Shown: positions 1 to 6,116 of the stretch, piece by piece
Layout of the letters: every line of letters begins with the position of its first letter
How positions within the stretch are numbered: the first letter of the stretch is position 1
Source: Nitrospinae bacterium CG22_combo_CG10-13_8_21_14_all_47_10
Lineage (GTDB): Bacteria > Nitrospinota > Nitrospinia > Nitrospinales > VA-1
Assembly (NCBI GenBank): GCA_002786505.1
Contig: PCTK01000218.1
Span: 1,935 to 10,036, forward strand
Reading direction: 5' to 3'
DNA length: 8,102 nt
Position numbers and translations under genes: made by a program
The notes under the pieces: generated by a model
The model's database searches: none
What the model was told of the DNA's origin: nothing
What the model saw: the letters and a program-made list of their open reading frames with translations, nothing else

Positions 1-129
1 TTTTGATTCAACAATTTTGAATTTGTCAAGATATCGATCCGACAATCACCAAATAAAAGGCGAAGTTGGCAAGAGGTGGCAAAACTTTTTTCCAATTGCC
101 TGCGGGCATCCTGAATTGTTTCGGGGAGA
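1..129. other. Downstream flank of the ATP-grasp gene, no supported gene
   Basis: This is the region just past the stop codon of the minus-strand ATP-grasp gene. I see no convincing intrinsic terminator. The best hairpin (TGCC/GGCA near 99-108 on the minus strand) has only a 4-bp stem, and the T-rich stretch after it is broken. A small minus-strand reading frame from an ATG at 109 to a stop at 26 would encode 27 residues with a hydrophobic second half, but it lacks a properly spaced ribosome binding site. Near the left edge, ATTCAA (6-11) and TTGAAT (17-22) form a 6-bp inverted repeat, and a minus-strand TTGACA sits at 29-24. Its matching -10 would fall at or beyond the window edge. Confidence 0.5.
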
Positions 130-1011
130 TTATTCATTTTTCATTTTTTTTAAAGCGTGGTCGACTAATAAAGGGGCCGCATCAATGTCACAGGCTTCTT
201 TCAGTCCCCTGAACCCACCAAAAGCGGAAACCTCAAAAATTTTAGGACCTTCCTGGGTTTCGACCAAATCCACACAAGTAAAATCAAGATCAAAGAGTGA
301 CTGAGCCCGGTGGGCCAAATCAATGATTTCCTGGGAAGGATTGTAGGGTTCATACGTACCGCCGAATTGGGTGGTGGTGTTCCATGAATCTGTTTGCGCG
401 ACTCGCGCGTAGGTCGCCAGATATTCACCACCCAGAAAGACAATTCCTAAATCTTTTCCCGGTATCGACACCATTTTTTGGATATAAATCATACTGTTGC
501 CTTCAGCCTTATAAGATTCCAGCTCAAGCCGAATACCATTGGATGCCTCCAGCACTTTCATACCGCGTGCTTTGGATGTATAGAGGGGTTTCAACACTGC
601 TTTTCCAAACTCCTGAACTGCCTGACAGGCCTCATCAATGCTTTCGGTGAGAACTGTAGATGGCAGGGGAATATCGCCCTGTTTCAGCTTAAGGGTGCAG
701 GTCATACGATCCAGCAACCCCAAGATGCTTTTGGGAGAAGAATAAATTTTCACTCCACTTCTGGAAAGGGATTCCAGGATCTCCAGGCGATTAATAAGGC
801 TTGGAGAATATTGCGCCCCAATTTTTTTTATTATGAAAGCGTCGAATGAGCCAAGATCCAGAGAACCTTTCCCGATATAGTTCTTTTCAAGATTATAAGC
901 AACTTCAGCCATGTCGATTAAATAACGGTTTCCCGTCTTACTTTCGACGATGTCGGCCAAATGCTCTGAAGACCAGCTTCCGGGGATTCCTATGATACCA
1001 ATTTTAGCCAT
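130..1011 (-). CDS. GAK-system-type RimK-like ATP-grasp enzyme
   Basis: Predicted cytoplasmic ATP-grasp ligase of 293 residues, related to RimK, which joins amino acids to a carboxylate through an acylphosphate. Substrate unknown. Residues are numbered from the ATG at 1011. The N-terminus (MAKIGIIGIPGSWSSE) is a typical pre-ATP-grasp strand and loop. SSPKSILGLLDR ending near residue 102 matches the RimK segment before the ATP-binding fold. AVLKP places an ATP-binding lysine at K141. GKDLGIVFLGGEYLATYAR (about 185-203) matches the RimK strand pair ending in arginine. CVDLVE has D248, and IFEVSAFGGFRG has E260. In RimK this last motif is ExN followed by a PG loop; here Ser262 replaces Asn. A TTG 15 nt upstream (1026) could give 298 residues. 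I prefer the ATG because family members start close to the first strand. Neither start has a clear ribosome binding site, so coupling to the upstream gene is likely. It is the last gene of the operon. Assignment to GAK rather than generic RimK rests on motif resemblance plus the amphi-Trp neighbour. Confidence 0.83.
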   Translation of the reverse strand: MAKIGIIGIPGSWSSEHLADIVESKTGNRYLIDMAEVAYNLEKNYIGKGSLDLGSFDAFIIKKIGAQYSPSLINRLEILESLSRSGVKIYSSPKSILGLLDRMTCTLKLKQGDIPLPSTVLTESIDEACQAVQEFGKAVLKPLYTSKARGMKVLEASNGIRLELESYKAEGNSMIYIQKMVSIPGKDLGIVFLGGEYLATYARVAQTDSWNTTTQFGGTYEPYNPSQEIIDLAHRAQSLFDLDFTCVDLVETQEGPKIFEVSAFGGFRGLKEACDIDAAPLLVDHALKKMKNE

Positions 1012-1031
1012 ATGAATATTCGACAATTAGA

Positions 1032-2690
1032 TTATAAATAGGTCAGAACTTTGGGGACCAATTTAAAATCCTCCCAAGGCCGACCCTGATGCGAAGCAAT
1101 TTTCTCCAGAAGGTACAGTGCCCTTTGTTGCATGGTTTGCGAAAACTTTTGGTCAAACTCAAACCGTGTCGACGTAAAAAACGAGCGTGCCAAACCCAAA
1201 GCTAACCGGGCTTCAAATGTTGGATCACCGTTTTTATTTGAGAACTTTTGTCCAAATTGAAAAAACTTCAAAGTAAATTGATTCATCCGGTCTCGAATCT
1301 TTGGTACAAAAATAGGCAATCGAAAGATGGAAACCAGAAAAACCGAAATATCCTGAACATAATCCTGGCGACCAGACCGATATAAATCAATGAAATGCAT
1401 TCGATGTTCATGGGTGTCGTAAATGATATTGTCCAGATTGAAGTCTCCATGGGACCAGACTGAAAATGGAACGGTTATTTTATTTTCAAGGGCTTCACAT
1501 TCATCAATCAACTCTTCAAAAGAATAGGTGACCAGACTGCCAATTTGCCGGGGCTTTAATTTAAAATCAGGGTGAGCCTTGTAAATATCAGACACCCGGG
1601 TTTTCAATTGCCTGATGAAGTTTGAACAAACCGGTTCAGGACTTAATGTTTTAGTCCAGATTTCTGTCAGGATTTTTTTGAGATGCTCAAAAGATTCATC
1701 CAGGCAACAACCATCGGGATCCAAAAGGGAATTTTGAATCGTTGGCCCCTCAAGAAATTCCAGAAGGATGGAAGCGGTTCTCCCATTTTTTTGAAAACTA
1801 AAAACTTTGGGAGGCAACCCAGCTTTGAGAGATTCCCACGCCTCAATATTTTCTTTCTCTTTCTTAATCTTGCTGATTTTTCCTTCTTTAAAAATAACAG
1901 GCTGTTCATTGGCCCCTTTAAGATTCTTTTGTACCCGACTGATTTTGCATCCTGATTTAGTACCGAGGAAAGCCTCAATTTTTAATTCTTCCAGAAACTT
2001 ATTCATATCCATGGAGCCCATGGAATCGTCCAGACTTTCTATGTGCTTGATTTTGACTCGTTCTCCTATGGTGGCAAAGATGATCGCCTCACCTATATTC
2101 AACAAAGAGTCTCCCATTCTCTCCAGGTACTGCAAAATAAAGAGTGTGGTTACCAGGCTTTCTGTATGCTCCCCCCCTGCCTTTAATTCGTTCATGATTC
2201 GTTTGAAATTTAAACCAAAATAATTATCCAAACTGATTTCTGACCGACAGATTTTTAAGCCCAGATTGAGATCACGGTTCTTAAAGGCTTTATGAATTAG
2301 TTTTAAGGACTCCAGTATTTCCTTAAAAGCTTCTCCATATTTTATTCGCTTCAAAAATTCGTTGGATACCAGATGTTCGGTCTGGCGGACAATGTTGACT
2401 GCAAAATCCGCAATCCGCTCTAAATTATTGCCGATGATGTAGAGGGAACGCATGGTATCCGCTTCAGGTTTTGAGGTTTTTTTCTTGATACTGCTATAAA
2501 AACTCTCCCTTTCAATGATGCTCTTTAAATTATCAATATAATCATCTCGTGCCAGTATTTTTTCGATGACATGGGGATCCGGTTTTTTGAGTACTTTTTG
2601 GGTGTCTTCAACCTGTTTAGTCGTTTCCAGGATAATCAGTTGAAGATTGTTTTCGATTTCACCCTGCAGAATAGTATAAGTTTCCGGCAT
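1032..2690 (-). CDS. PhoU domain fused to APH-like kinase
   Basis: A 552-residue two-module protein. Residues about 1-220 are PhoU-like: two helical repeats carry the PhoU metal-site signature, first NNLERIADFAVNI (E91, D95, N99), then YLERMGDSLLNIGEA (E190, D194, N198). PhoU proteins modulate phosphate transport and signalling. Residues about 240-520 look like an aminoglycoside-phosphotransferase/choline-kinase fold. VIFKEG offers an ATP-binding lysine (K268), ILLEFLEGPT (about 308-317) is the hinge, and WSHGDFNLDN holds the catalytic loop (H414, D416, N421). HFIDLYRSG supplies the second metal aspartate (D435), followed by D443 and D447, as in the usual DxxxD tail. All core catalytic positions seem intact, so an active kinase is expected. 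The substrate cannot be told; antibiotic resistance is unlikely given the fusion. There is no signal peptide or membrane segment. The start ATG lies 11 nt after the amphi-Trp stop, with only a weak AGG upstream, so coupling is likely. I recall the parts but not a named family for the fusion. Confidence 0.85.
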   Translation of the reverse strand: MPETYTILQGEIENNLQLIILETTKQVEDTQKVLKKPDPHVIEKILARDDYIDNLKSIIERESFYSSIKKKTSKPEADTMRSLYIIGNNLERIADFAVNIVRQTEHLVSNEFLKRIKYGEAFKEILESLKLIHKAFKNRDLNLGLKICRSEISLDNYFGLNFKRIMNELKAGGEHTESLVTTLFILQYLERMGDSLLNIGEAIIFATIGERVKIKHIESLDDSMGSMDMNKFLEELKIEAFLGTKSGCKISRVQKNLKGANEQPVIFKEGKISKIKKEKENIEAWESLKAGLPPKVFSFQKNGRTASILLEFLEGPTIQNSLLDPDGCCLDESFEHLKKILTEIWTKTLSPEPVCSNFIRQLKTRVSDIYKAHPDFKLKPRQIGSLVTYSFEELIDECEALENKITVPFSVWSHGDFNLDNIIYDTHEHRMHFIDLYRSGRQDYVQDISVFLVSIFRLPIFVPKIRDRMNQFTLKFFQFGQKFSNKNGDPTFEARLALGLARSFFTSTRFEFDQKFSQTMQQRALYLLEKIASHQGRPWEDFKLVPKVLTYL

Positions 2691-2701
2691 AACAACCTGA
2701 T

Positions 2702-2983
2702 TTATTTTCCAGCTTTGATTTCTAGCGGGTCAGGGTAAAGTTCTTTTCCCTCCTTGCCCTCTGTCCAACTGGCTTTCAGGCTGACTTTAACTTTACGATC
2801 TTTTCGCTTAGCACTTATACCCAGCCGGAGTAACCCATTGGGCTCTAAAATAAACTTCTTTTGTTTGGTGCCAAAGATCAGTTTTCCACTTTGAAACCCT
2901 TCAGTGAGCGCCTTCAAATATTTTATGATGAGTTCTGTGTCTTGTATGGATTCATGCTTGAATTCATCATCGGAAACAGCCAT
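2702..2983 (-). CDS. amphi-Trp domain-containing protein
   Basis: A 93-residue cytoplasmic protein resembling the amphi-Trp domain, a small domain of unknown biochemical role known from GAK loci and elsewhere. An amphipathic helix (IIKYLKALTEGFQSGKL, about 19-35) ending in the SGKL turn is followed by alternating strands (KKFILEP, LLRLGISAKR) and the strand VKVSLKASW ending in Trp73, the residue that names the domain. The C-terminal tail after residue 75 is charged and low in structure. The start ATG has a GGAG ribosome binding site 8 nt upstream. It is the first gene of the operon with the PhoU-kinase fusion and the ATP-grasp enzyme, and a candidate promoter lies directly upstream. In this setting it may be the substrate or a scaffold of the two enzymes, but that is inference. 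Confidence 0.78.
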   Translation of the reverse strand: MAVSDDEFKHESIQDTELIIKYLKALTEGFQSGKLIFGTKQKKFILEPNGLLRLGISAKRKDRKVKVSLKASWTEGKEGKELYPDPLEIKAGK

Positions 2984-3009
2984 GACAAGTTCTCCGTCTA
3001 AAAGGTTGA

Positions 3010-3039
3010 ACTATAGACCCTGGCCCTGAAAAAGGACAA
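3010..3039 (-). promoter_or_regulatory. Candidate sigma-70 promoter of the amphi-Trp operon
   Basis: On the minus strand, TTGTCC (3039-3034, 4 of 6 matches to TTGACA) is followed after 18 bp by TATAGT (3015-3010, 5 of 6 matches to TATAAT). It lies 27 nt upstream of the ATG at 2983 and downstream of the likely terminator at 3064-3097. That is the expected place for an independent promoter of the three-gene operon. Single-sequence promoter calls are uncertain. Confidence 0.45.
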
Positions 3040-3054
3040 ACATGCACGTCCTTT
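3031..3054. promoter_or_regulatory. Dyad overlapping the -35, candidate operator
   Basis: AAAGGAC (3031-3037) and GTCCTTT (3048-3054) are perfect inverted repeats separated by 10 bp with a palindromic CATG at the centre (3041-3044). The left arm contains the complement of the candidate -35 box, so a bound dimer could block the promoter. Alternatively, read as RNA from the minus strand, the arms form a 7-bp hairpin ending in a run of five T (3033-3029 is its tail), which could be a second weak terminator behind the one at 3064-3097. Confidence 0.4.
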
Positions 3055-3063
3055 CCAACGGGC

Positions 3064-3097
3064 AAAAAAAACATTGATACTTTGCCATCAAAGTATC
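3064..3097 (-). terminator. Likely intrinsic terminator of the PHP-like gene
   Basis: On the minus strand, GATACTTTG (3097-3089) and CAAAGTATC (3084-3076) form a perfect 9-bp stem with a 4-nt loop, followed after 4 nt by eight T (3071-3064). It starts 12 nt beyond the TGA of the 408-aa gene. The stem has only three GC pairs and the T run is offset by 4 nt, so termination may be partial. Its position and orientation fit well. Confidence 0.68.
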
Positions 3098-3108
3098 CGG
3101 GCAATTGA

Positions 3109-4335
3109 TCAATTCAGCCGCTCTTTATATTCATCTATCAGTTTGGCGCGATCAGTGTTTGCCAGATTCAAACTTTTTCGAATGTGCAAATCATCCCATG
3201 CCAACTGCACTCCAATTTGGCGGCCCGCTTTCTCTTTATTTTGAGCGTCCGGAGCCCGGACTTTCTCTCCCATATGGCAATCGTCACCCATGGTGATTAA
3301 AAGTTTTCGTCTCCCGTTTAGCGCTTTGTTCTGATTGGTAACCACAGTGATCAGAAAATCTGTATATTGCCGGGATTGCGGGTTCCAGACCTCGTATCCA
3401 TCCACATCATATTCCGCCAGCAATATCGGCCAGAATTGTTCCGGGTGAGGAATGATAATACCGCCGCCCAATGATCGCGTTTCTTCAATAAATTCTTCAG
3501 CGCGAAAAAAATACTCTGGACTGAATTCTCTTTTAACTATCTTTTTTACTGCCCTAATAAATGATTGCGCCCGGTTGATCAATCGACCATCAAAATTCTT
3601 CCGCATCAAATCGAAGTAATTAGCCAATAACTTGTTTTTAATATGTTCAACCGGAGTCACCGATTCATTTTCATGAAACAACTTATTCAGTTTGCGAGTT
3701 CCCCATTGAACAAACTGGACAAGGTCATCGTCAGCGGCCGTGGCTGTAATAGCGGCCTGCAGGCGATTCTCGAACCGGGGAGCAATGATGGAATCCATCA
3801 ACTCAAATAATTGCGAAGACCGATAGTTTCTCGTGTGCTTGCACATTGATTTCAACACATCCGCTTTCTCTACTTTTGAGTTTTCAAAGTGAAGGAGAAA
3901 CTGAACCTTTTTCTGAAATTGCGGGGCATAGCAATCTACTTCAACACCCGAATATTCGCCGTCATAAGACAAAATTTCATTATGTTGCGTCGGGATTATC
4001 AATTCCCTCTTCTTATTGGGAAAGGTCGCGTTAATGCGTTTTCGGATTATCTCCATAGGCACAAACTCTGGATGCCAGTGGAGAGCCGTAACGGTTTCCT
4101 GTTTCGGGAAAATTTGCGCAGGCTCCAGAATTTGGGCGGTTTGCTCCGAAGTGAGTTCAATCGTCACGAGTTCTTCATAATTCCGTTGATCCAACTCGGT
4201 CAACTCATCCGACAACTCTTCAACATTCAAGGGTGAAACCGGGGACGACGATTTATCAAATAAAGATTCAAGAACTTCCAGAGTAGGAGTTTTCTGGTTT
4301 TGCTGGATTTCAAATACGCGGTTAGAGTGCAACAT
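3109..4335 (-). CDS. Divergent PHP-fold metal-dependent hydrolase-like protein
   Basis: A 408-residue protein, probably cytoplasmic (no signal peptide or membrane segment). I read it as a divergent PHP (polymerase and histidinol phosphatase) domain protein because the metal-ligand motifs come in the right order. ALHWHPE is motif I (H86, H88), TQHNE contains H118, and GVEVD contains E132. FLLHF has H149 and GGIIIPHPEQF has H297. GYEVWN has E315, and TMGDDCHMGE corresponds to GSDxH (D352, H354). PHP enzymes are phosphoesterases or related hydrolases with a di- or trinuclear metal site. The substrate here is unknown. Two features are unusual. There is an N-terminal extension of about 80 acidic, low-complexity residues. 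There is also a helical insertion of roughly 147 residues between H149 and H297. The start is secure because a perfect AAGGAGGT lies 3 nt upstream. It is transcribed in the same direction as the amphi-Trp operon but separated by a likely terminator, so it may be a separate or partly read-through unit. Confidence 0.7.
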   Translation of the reverse strand: MLHSNRVFEIQQNQKTPTLEVLESLFDKSSSPVSPLNVEELSDELTELDQRNYEELVTIELTSEQTAQILEPAQIFPKQETVTALHWHPEFVPMEIIRKRINATFPNKKRELIIPTQHNEILSYDGEYSGVEVDCYAPQFQKKVQFLLHFENSKVEKADVLKSMCKHTRNYRSSQLFELMDSIIAPRFENRLQAAITATAADDDLVQFVQWGTRKLNKLFHENESVTPVEHIKNKLLANYFDLMRKNFDGRLINRAQSFIRAVKKIVKREFSPEYFFRAEEFIEETRSLGGGIIIPHPEQFWPILLAEYDVDGYEVWNPQSRQYTDFLITVVTNQNKALNGRRKLLITMGDDCHMGEKVRAPDAQNKEKAGRQIGVQLAWDDLHIRKSLNLANTDRAKLIDEYKERLN

Positions 4336-4338
4336 AAA

Positions 4339-4346
4339 ACCTCCTT
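4339..4346 (-). promoter_or_regulatory. Full-consensus Shine-Dalgarno of the PHP-like gene
   Basis: The minus strand reads AAGGAGGT at 4346-4339, directly followed by TTT and the ATG at 4335. It is the strongest ribosome binding site in the window, fixes the start of the 408-aa gene and suggests efficient translation, in contrast to the weak sites of the three genes of the neighbouring operon. Confidence 0.8.
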
Positions 4347-4577
4347 AAGGATTCTGACAGGAATCCCAAGAAAAATGGGGAGTGGATGGAAAAAACTTTT
4401 TGGCAGTCCATATTACCAATGGGGAAGGATAAAATCAGCACTGCACACGGCCAAGAAAGACTTTATAACTTCGTCGAATTTTGGATTTTGCAAAAACACT
4501 TTGTACAGACACCAAGTCTCCTCTATTTAAACAATGTAGAGTCTACCGATCACAAATTTGAATTGCGTTAGCCTTTT

Positions 4578-4627
4578 GTTAGGAAACCCACCGTTTTCAC
4601 CTGATTTTTCCTAACCAAAACCTAACC
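4578..4627. repeat. CCTAAC repeat cluster upstream of the mutase
   Basis: GTTAGGAAA (4578-4586) and TTTCCTAAC (4607-4615) are perfect 9-bp inverted repeats with a 20-bp spacer. With C4616 bulged, TTTT (4574-4577) and AAAA (4617-4620) lengthen the stem. A further CCTAACC (4621-4627) repeats the one at 4610-4616 with an 11-bp period, about one helical turn. The three copies of one hexamer at 59-108 bp upstream of the mutase ATG could be regulator binding sites, or a 5' leader hairpin. Confidence 0.45.
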
Positions 4628-4685
4628 CCTTTAAGGCCTTTTTGGCTTTATTCTTCATGTAATTTCAATCTTCAAGGGAATATTC

Positions 4686-4709
4686 ATGACCATCAACATG
4701 ACCATCAAT
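4686..4709 (+). repeat. Tandem 12-bp duplication at the mutase start codon
   Basis: ATGACCATCAAC (4686-4697) is immediately followed by ATGACCATCAAT (4698-4709), giving a protein start of MTIN-MTIN and two in-frame ATG codons. Only the first has a ribosome binding site (AAGGGA at 4674-4679, 6 nt spacing). Confidence 0.8.
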
Positions 4710-6083
4710 CCTGAAATCTTCAGAGAGTCCGACATCCGAGGCCTGGTCAATGAGGATCTGACCCCTGAATTTGTGAAATCTCTCGGAAAAGCCATAGGGA
4801 CTCTTCTACGCCGAATGGGGGGGAGAACCCTGACCCTGGCCAGGGACATCAGGCCAAGCTCTTACCAGATCAGCTACATACTGGGAAAGGGAATTCTTTC
4901 AACGGGGTGCAACATTATCGACATCGGGACTATCCCCACACCTGTTTCCTACTTTTCCCAATATTATTTGGATTGCGATGGAGGAGTGATGATAACGGGA
5001 AGCCATAATCCCGCCGCCTTTAATGGCTTCAAGATTTCAATCGCGAAAAATAGCCTTTACGGGGAAACCATCCGGGAATTATATCGAATCATCCTCAATC
5101 AGGATTATGAGTCCGGAAAAGGCTGGCATGAGGCCAGAGAAATCAAGGAAGCCTACATTCAAAATATCAAAGATAGAATCCAAATTTCAAAACCCATTAA
5201 AACTGTAGTGGATGGCGGAAACGGTTGCTTTGGGCTGATCGGCCCAGAATTGATGGGACGTTTGGGGTTGGACCCCATCGAGATATTCTGTGAGCCCGAT
5301 GGCACATTCCCCAACCATCACCCGGATCCCACCACTGAAGAAAACCTCCGATCCCTGAAAACCAAAGTCCTGCAGGAAAATGCTGAAGTAGGGATTGGGT
5401 TTGACGGAGATGTTGACCGCATCGGCGTTATTGATGACCGAGGAAACATTGTTTGGGGAGACCACTTGCTCATAATTTTTGCCCGCCATATATTAAACCG
5501 CCATCCTGGTGCGACCATCGTGGGTGAAGTGAAGTGTTCGCAGAACCTGTTTCAGGATATCAAGAATAAAGGAGGCGTGCCGGTGATGACCTCCGCGGGA
5601 CACTCGTTGATTAAGAAAAAAATGCGCGAAACGGGAGCTTTATTGGCCGGGGAAATGAGCGGCCACATATTTTTTGCCGATGAATATTACGGATATGATG
5701 ATGCCATCTATGCCGCCTGTCGGCTTCTCCAAATACTGGATGGCACCCATATCAAATTGTCTGAATTGTTAATTGATCTTCCCAAAACCTTTTACACCCC
5801 GGAAATCCGGATTGAGTGTCCCGATCAGCAAAAATTTAAAATTGCCGATGACATTGCAAAACATTTTCGGGGTCGATTTGACATCAACGAAACCGATGGA
5901 GCTCGCATTGACTTTTCCGACGGATGGGCTCTAATCAGGGCTTCCAACACACAGCCAGCCCTGGTCTTAAGGTTTGAGGCTCAGTCCGAAGCCAGGTTGA
6001 AAGAACTTCAGGAATTAATGAATGAGCGGTTGGCAAGGTTCGATTGTATTGATCCTCTGCAACTTGATCCAGCCTCTCCTTAA
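4686..6083 (+). CDS. Phosphomannomutase/phosphoglucomutase (AlgC/ManB type)
   Basis: Interconverts hexose 6-phosphates and 1-phosphates (mannose and/or glucose) in the cytoplasm, feeding nucleotide-sugar, polysaccharide or storage-glucan synthesis. The 465-residue length matches AlgC-type enzymes, and all four alpha-D-phosphohexomutase domains are present. The N-terminus has FRESDIRG and LARDIRPSS. The active-site loop TGSHNP carries the phosphoserine at S106. The metal loop GFDGDVDR has D240, D242 and D244. The sugar-specificity loop is AGEMSGH (E323, S325), and the phosphate-binding loop RASNTQP (R418-P424) is followed by LVLRFEA. The Gln in SNTQP replaces the Glu of many relatives; AlgC itself, as I recall, has SNTTP, so activity should not be lost. 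The first ATG is chosen because AAGGGA lies 6 nt upstream; Met5 is a duplicated alternative. It is the first gene of a likely two-gene unit with the PhoX-family gene. PMM versus PGM preference cannot be read from the sequence. Confidence 0.95.
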   Translation: MTINMTINPEIFRESDIRGLVNEDLTPEFVKSLGKAIGTLLRRMGGRTLTLARDIRPSSYQISYILGKGILSTGCNIIDIGTIPTPVSYFSQYYLDCDGGVMITGSHNPAAFNGFKISIAKNSLYGETIRELYRIILNQDYESGKGWHEAREIKEAYIQNIKDRIQISKPIKTVVDGGNGCFGLIGPELMGRLGLDPIEIFCEPDGTFPNHHPDPTTEENLRSLKTKVLQENAEVGIGFDGDVDRIGVIDDRGNIVWGDHLLIIFARHILNRHPGATIVGEVKCSQNLFQDIKNKGGVPVMTSAGHSLIKKKMRETGALLAGEMSGHIFFADEYYGYDDAIYAACRLLQILDGTHIKLSELLIDLPKTFYTPEIRIECPDQQKFKIADDIAKHFRGRFDINETDGARIDFSDGWALIRASNTQPALVLRFEAQSEARLKELQELMNERLARFDCIDPLQLDPASP

Positions 6084-6116
6084 AGAAAATTTTGATTAAC
6101 AATGGGGCATTGTTTA

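Larger units (their letters stand above)
4336..4685. other. Divergent intergenic region, 350 bp
   Basis: This region separates the PHP-like gene (leftward) from the phosphohexomutase gene (rightward) and should hold both promoters, but no strong sigma-70 pair stands out. Weak candidates are TATAAC at 4464-4469 (plus), TATAAA at 4467-4462 (minus) and TAATAT at 4415-4410 (minus), none with a good -35. Short palindromes are present: GTAGA-G-TCTAC at 4536-4546 and the CCTAAC repeats at 4578-4627. A weak 7-bp hairpin with one G-U pair lies near 4633-4651 in the mutase leader. An open frame at 4386-4571 (61 codons) has no recognisable product and I do not call it a gene. Confidence 0.5.

Noticed and set aside
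26..109. 27-residue hydrophobic minus-strand frame after the ATP-grasp gene
   Set aside because: AGG abuts the ATG with no spacing, and so short a frame is expected by chance.
1807..2223. 138-codon plus-strand frame inside the PhoU-kinase gene
   Set aside because: It lies antisense to a well-supported gene with clear domain motifs and has no recognisable product.
1032..2690. Aminoglycoside resistance kinase
   Set aside because: The APH-like fold is shared by many metabolite kinases. The PhoU fusion and operon context argue against antibiotic resistance.
3044..3060. Possible sigma-54 promoter (TTGG...TGCA) on the minus strand
   Set aside because: The GG-to-GC spacing is one base short of the strict requirement, and the -24 box is poor.
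3103..3114. 12-bp perfect palindrome AATTGATCAATT over the stop of the PHP-like gene
   Set aside because: It is AT-rich, partly coding and short. It is more likely chance than a binding site.
4386..4571. 61-codon open frame on the plus strand in the divergent spacer
   Set aside because: GGAG lies only 3 nt from its ATG, the product is unrecognised, and it overlaps likely promoter sequence. Conservation in relatives would change this view.
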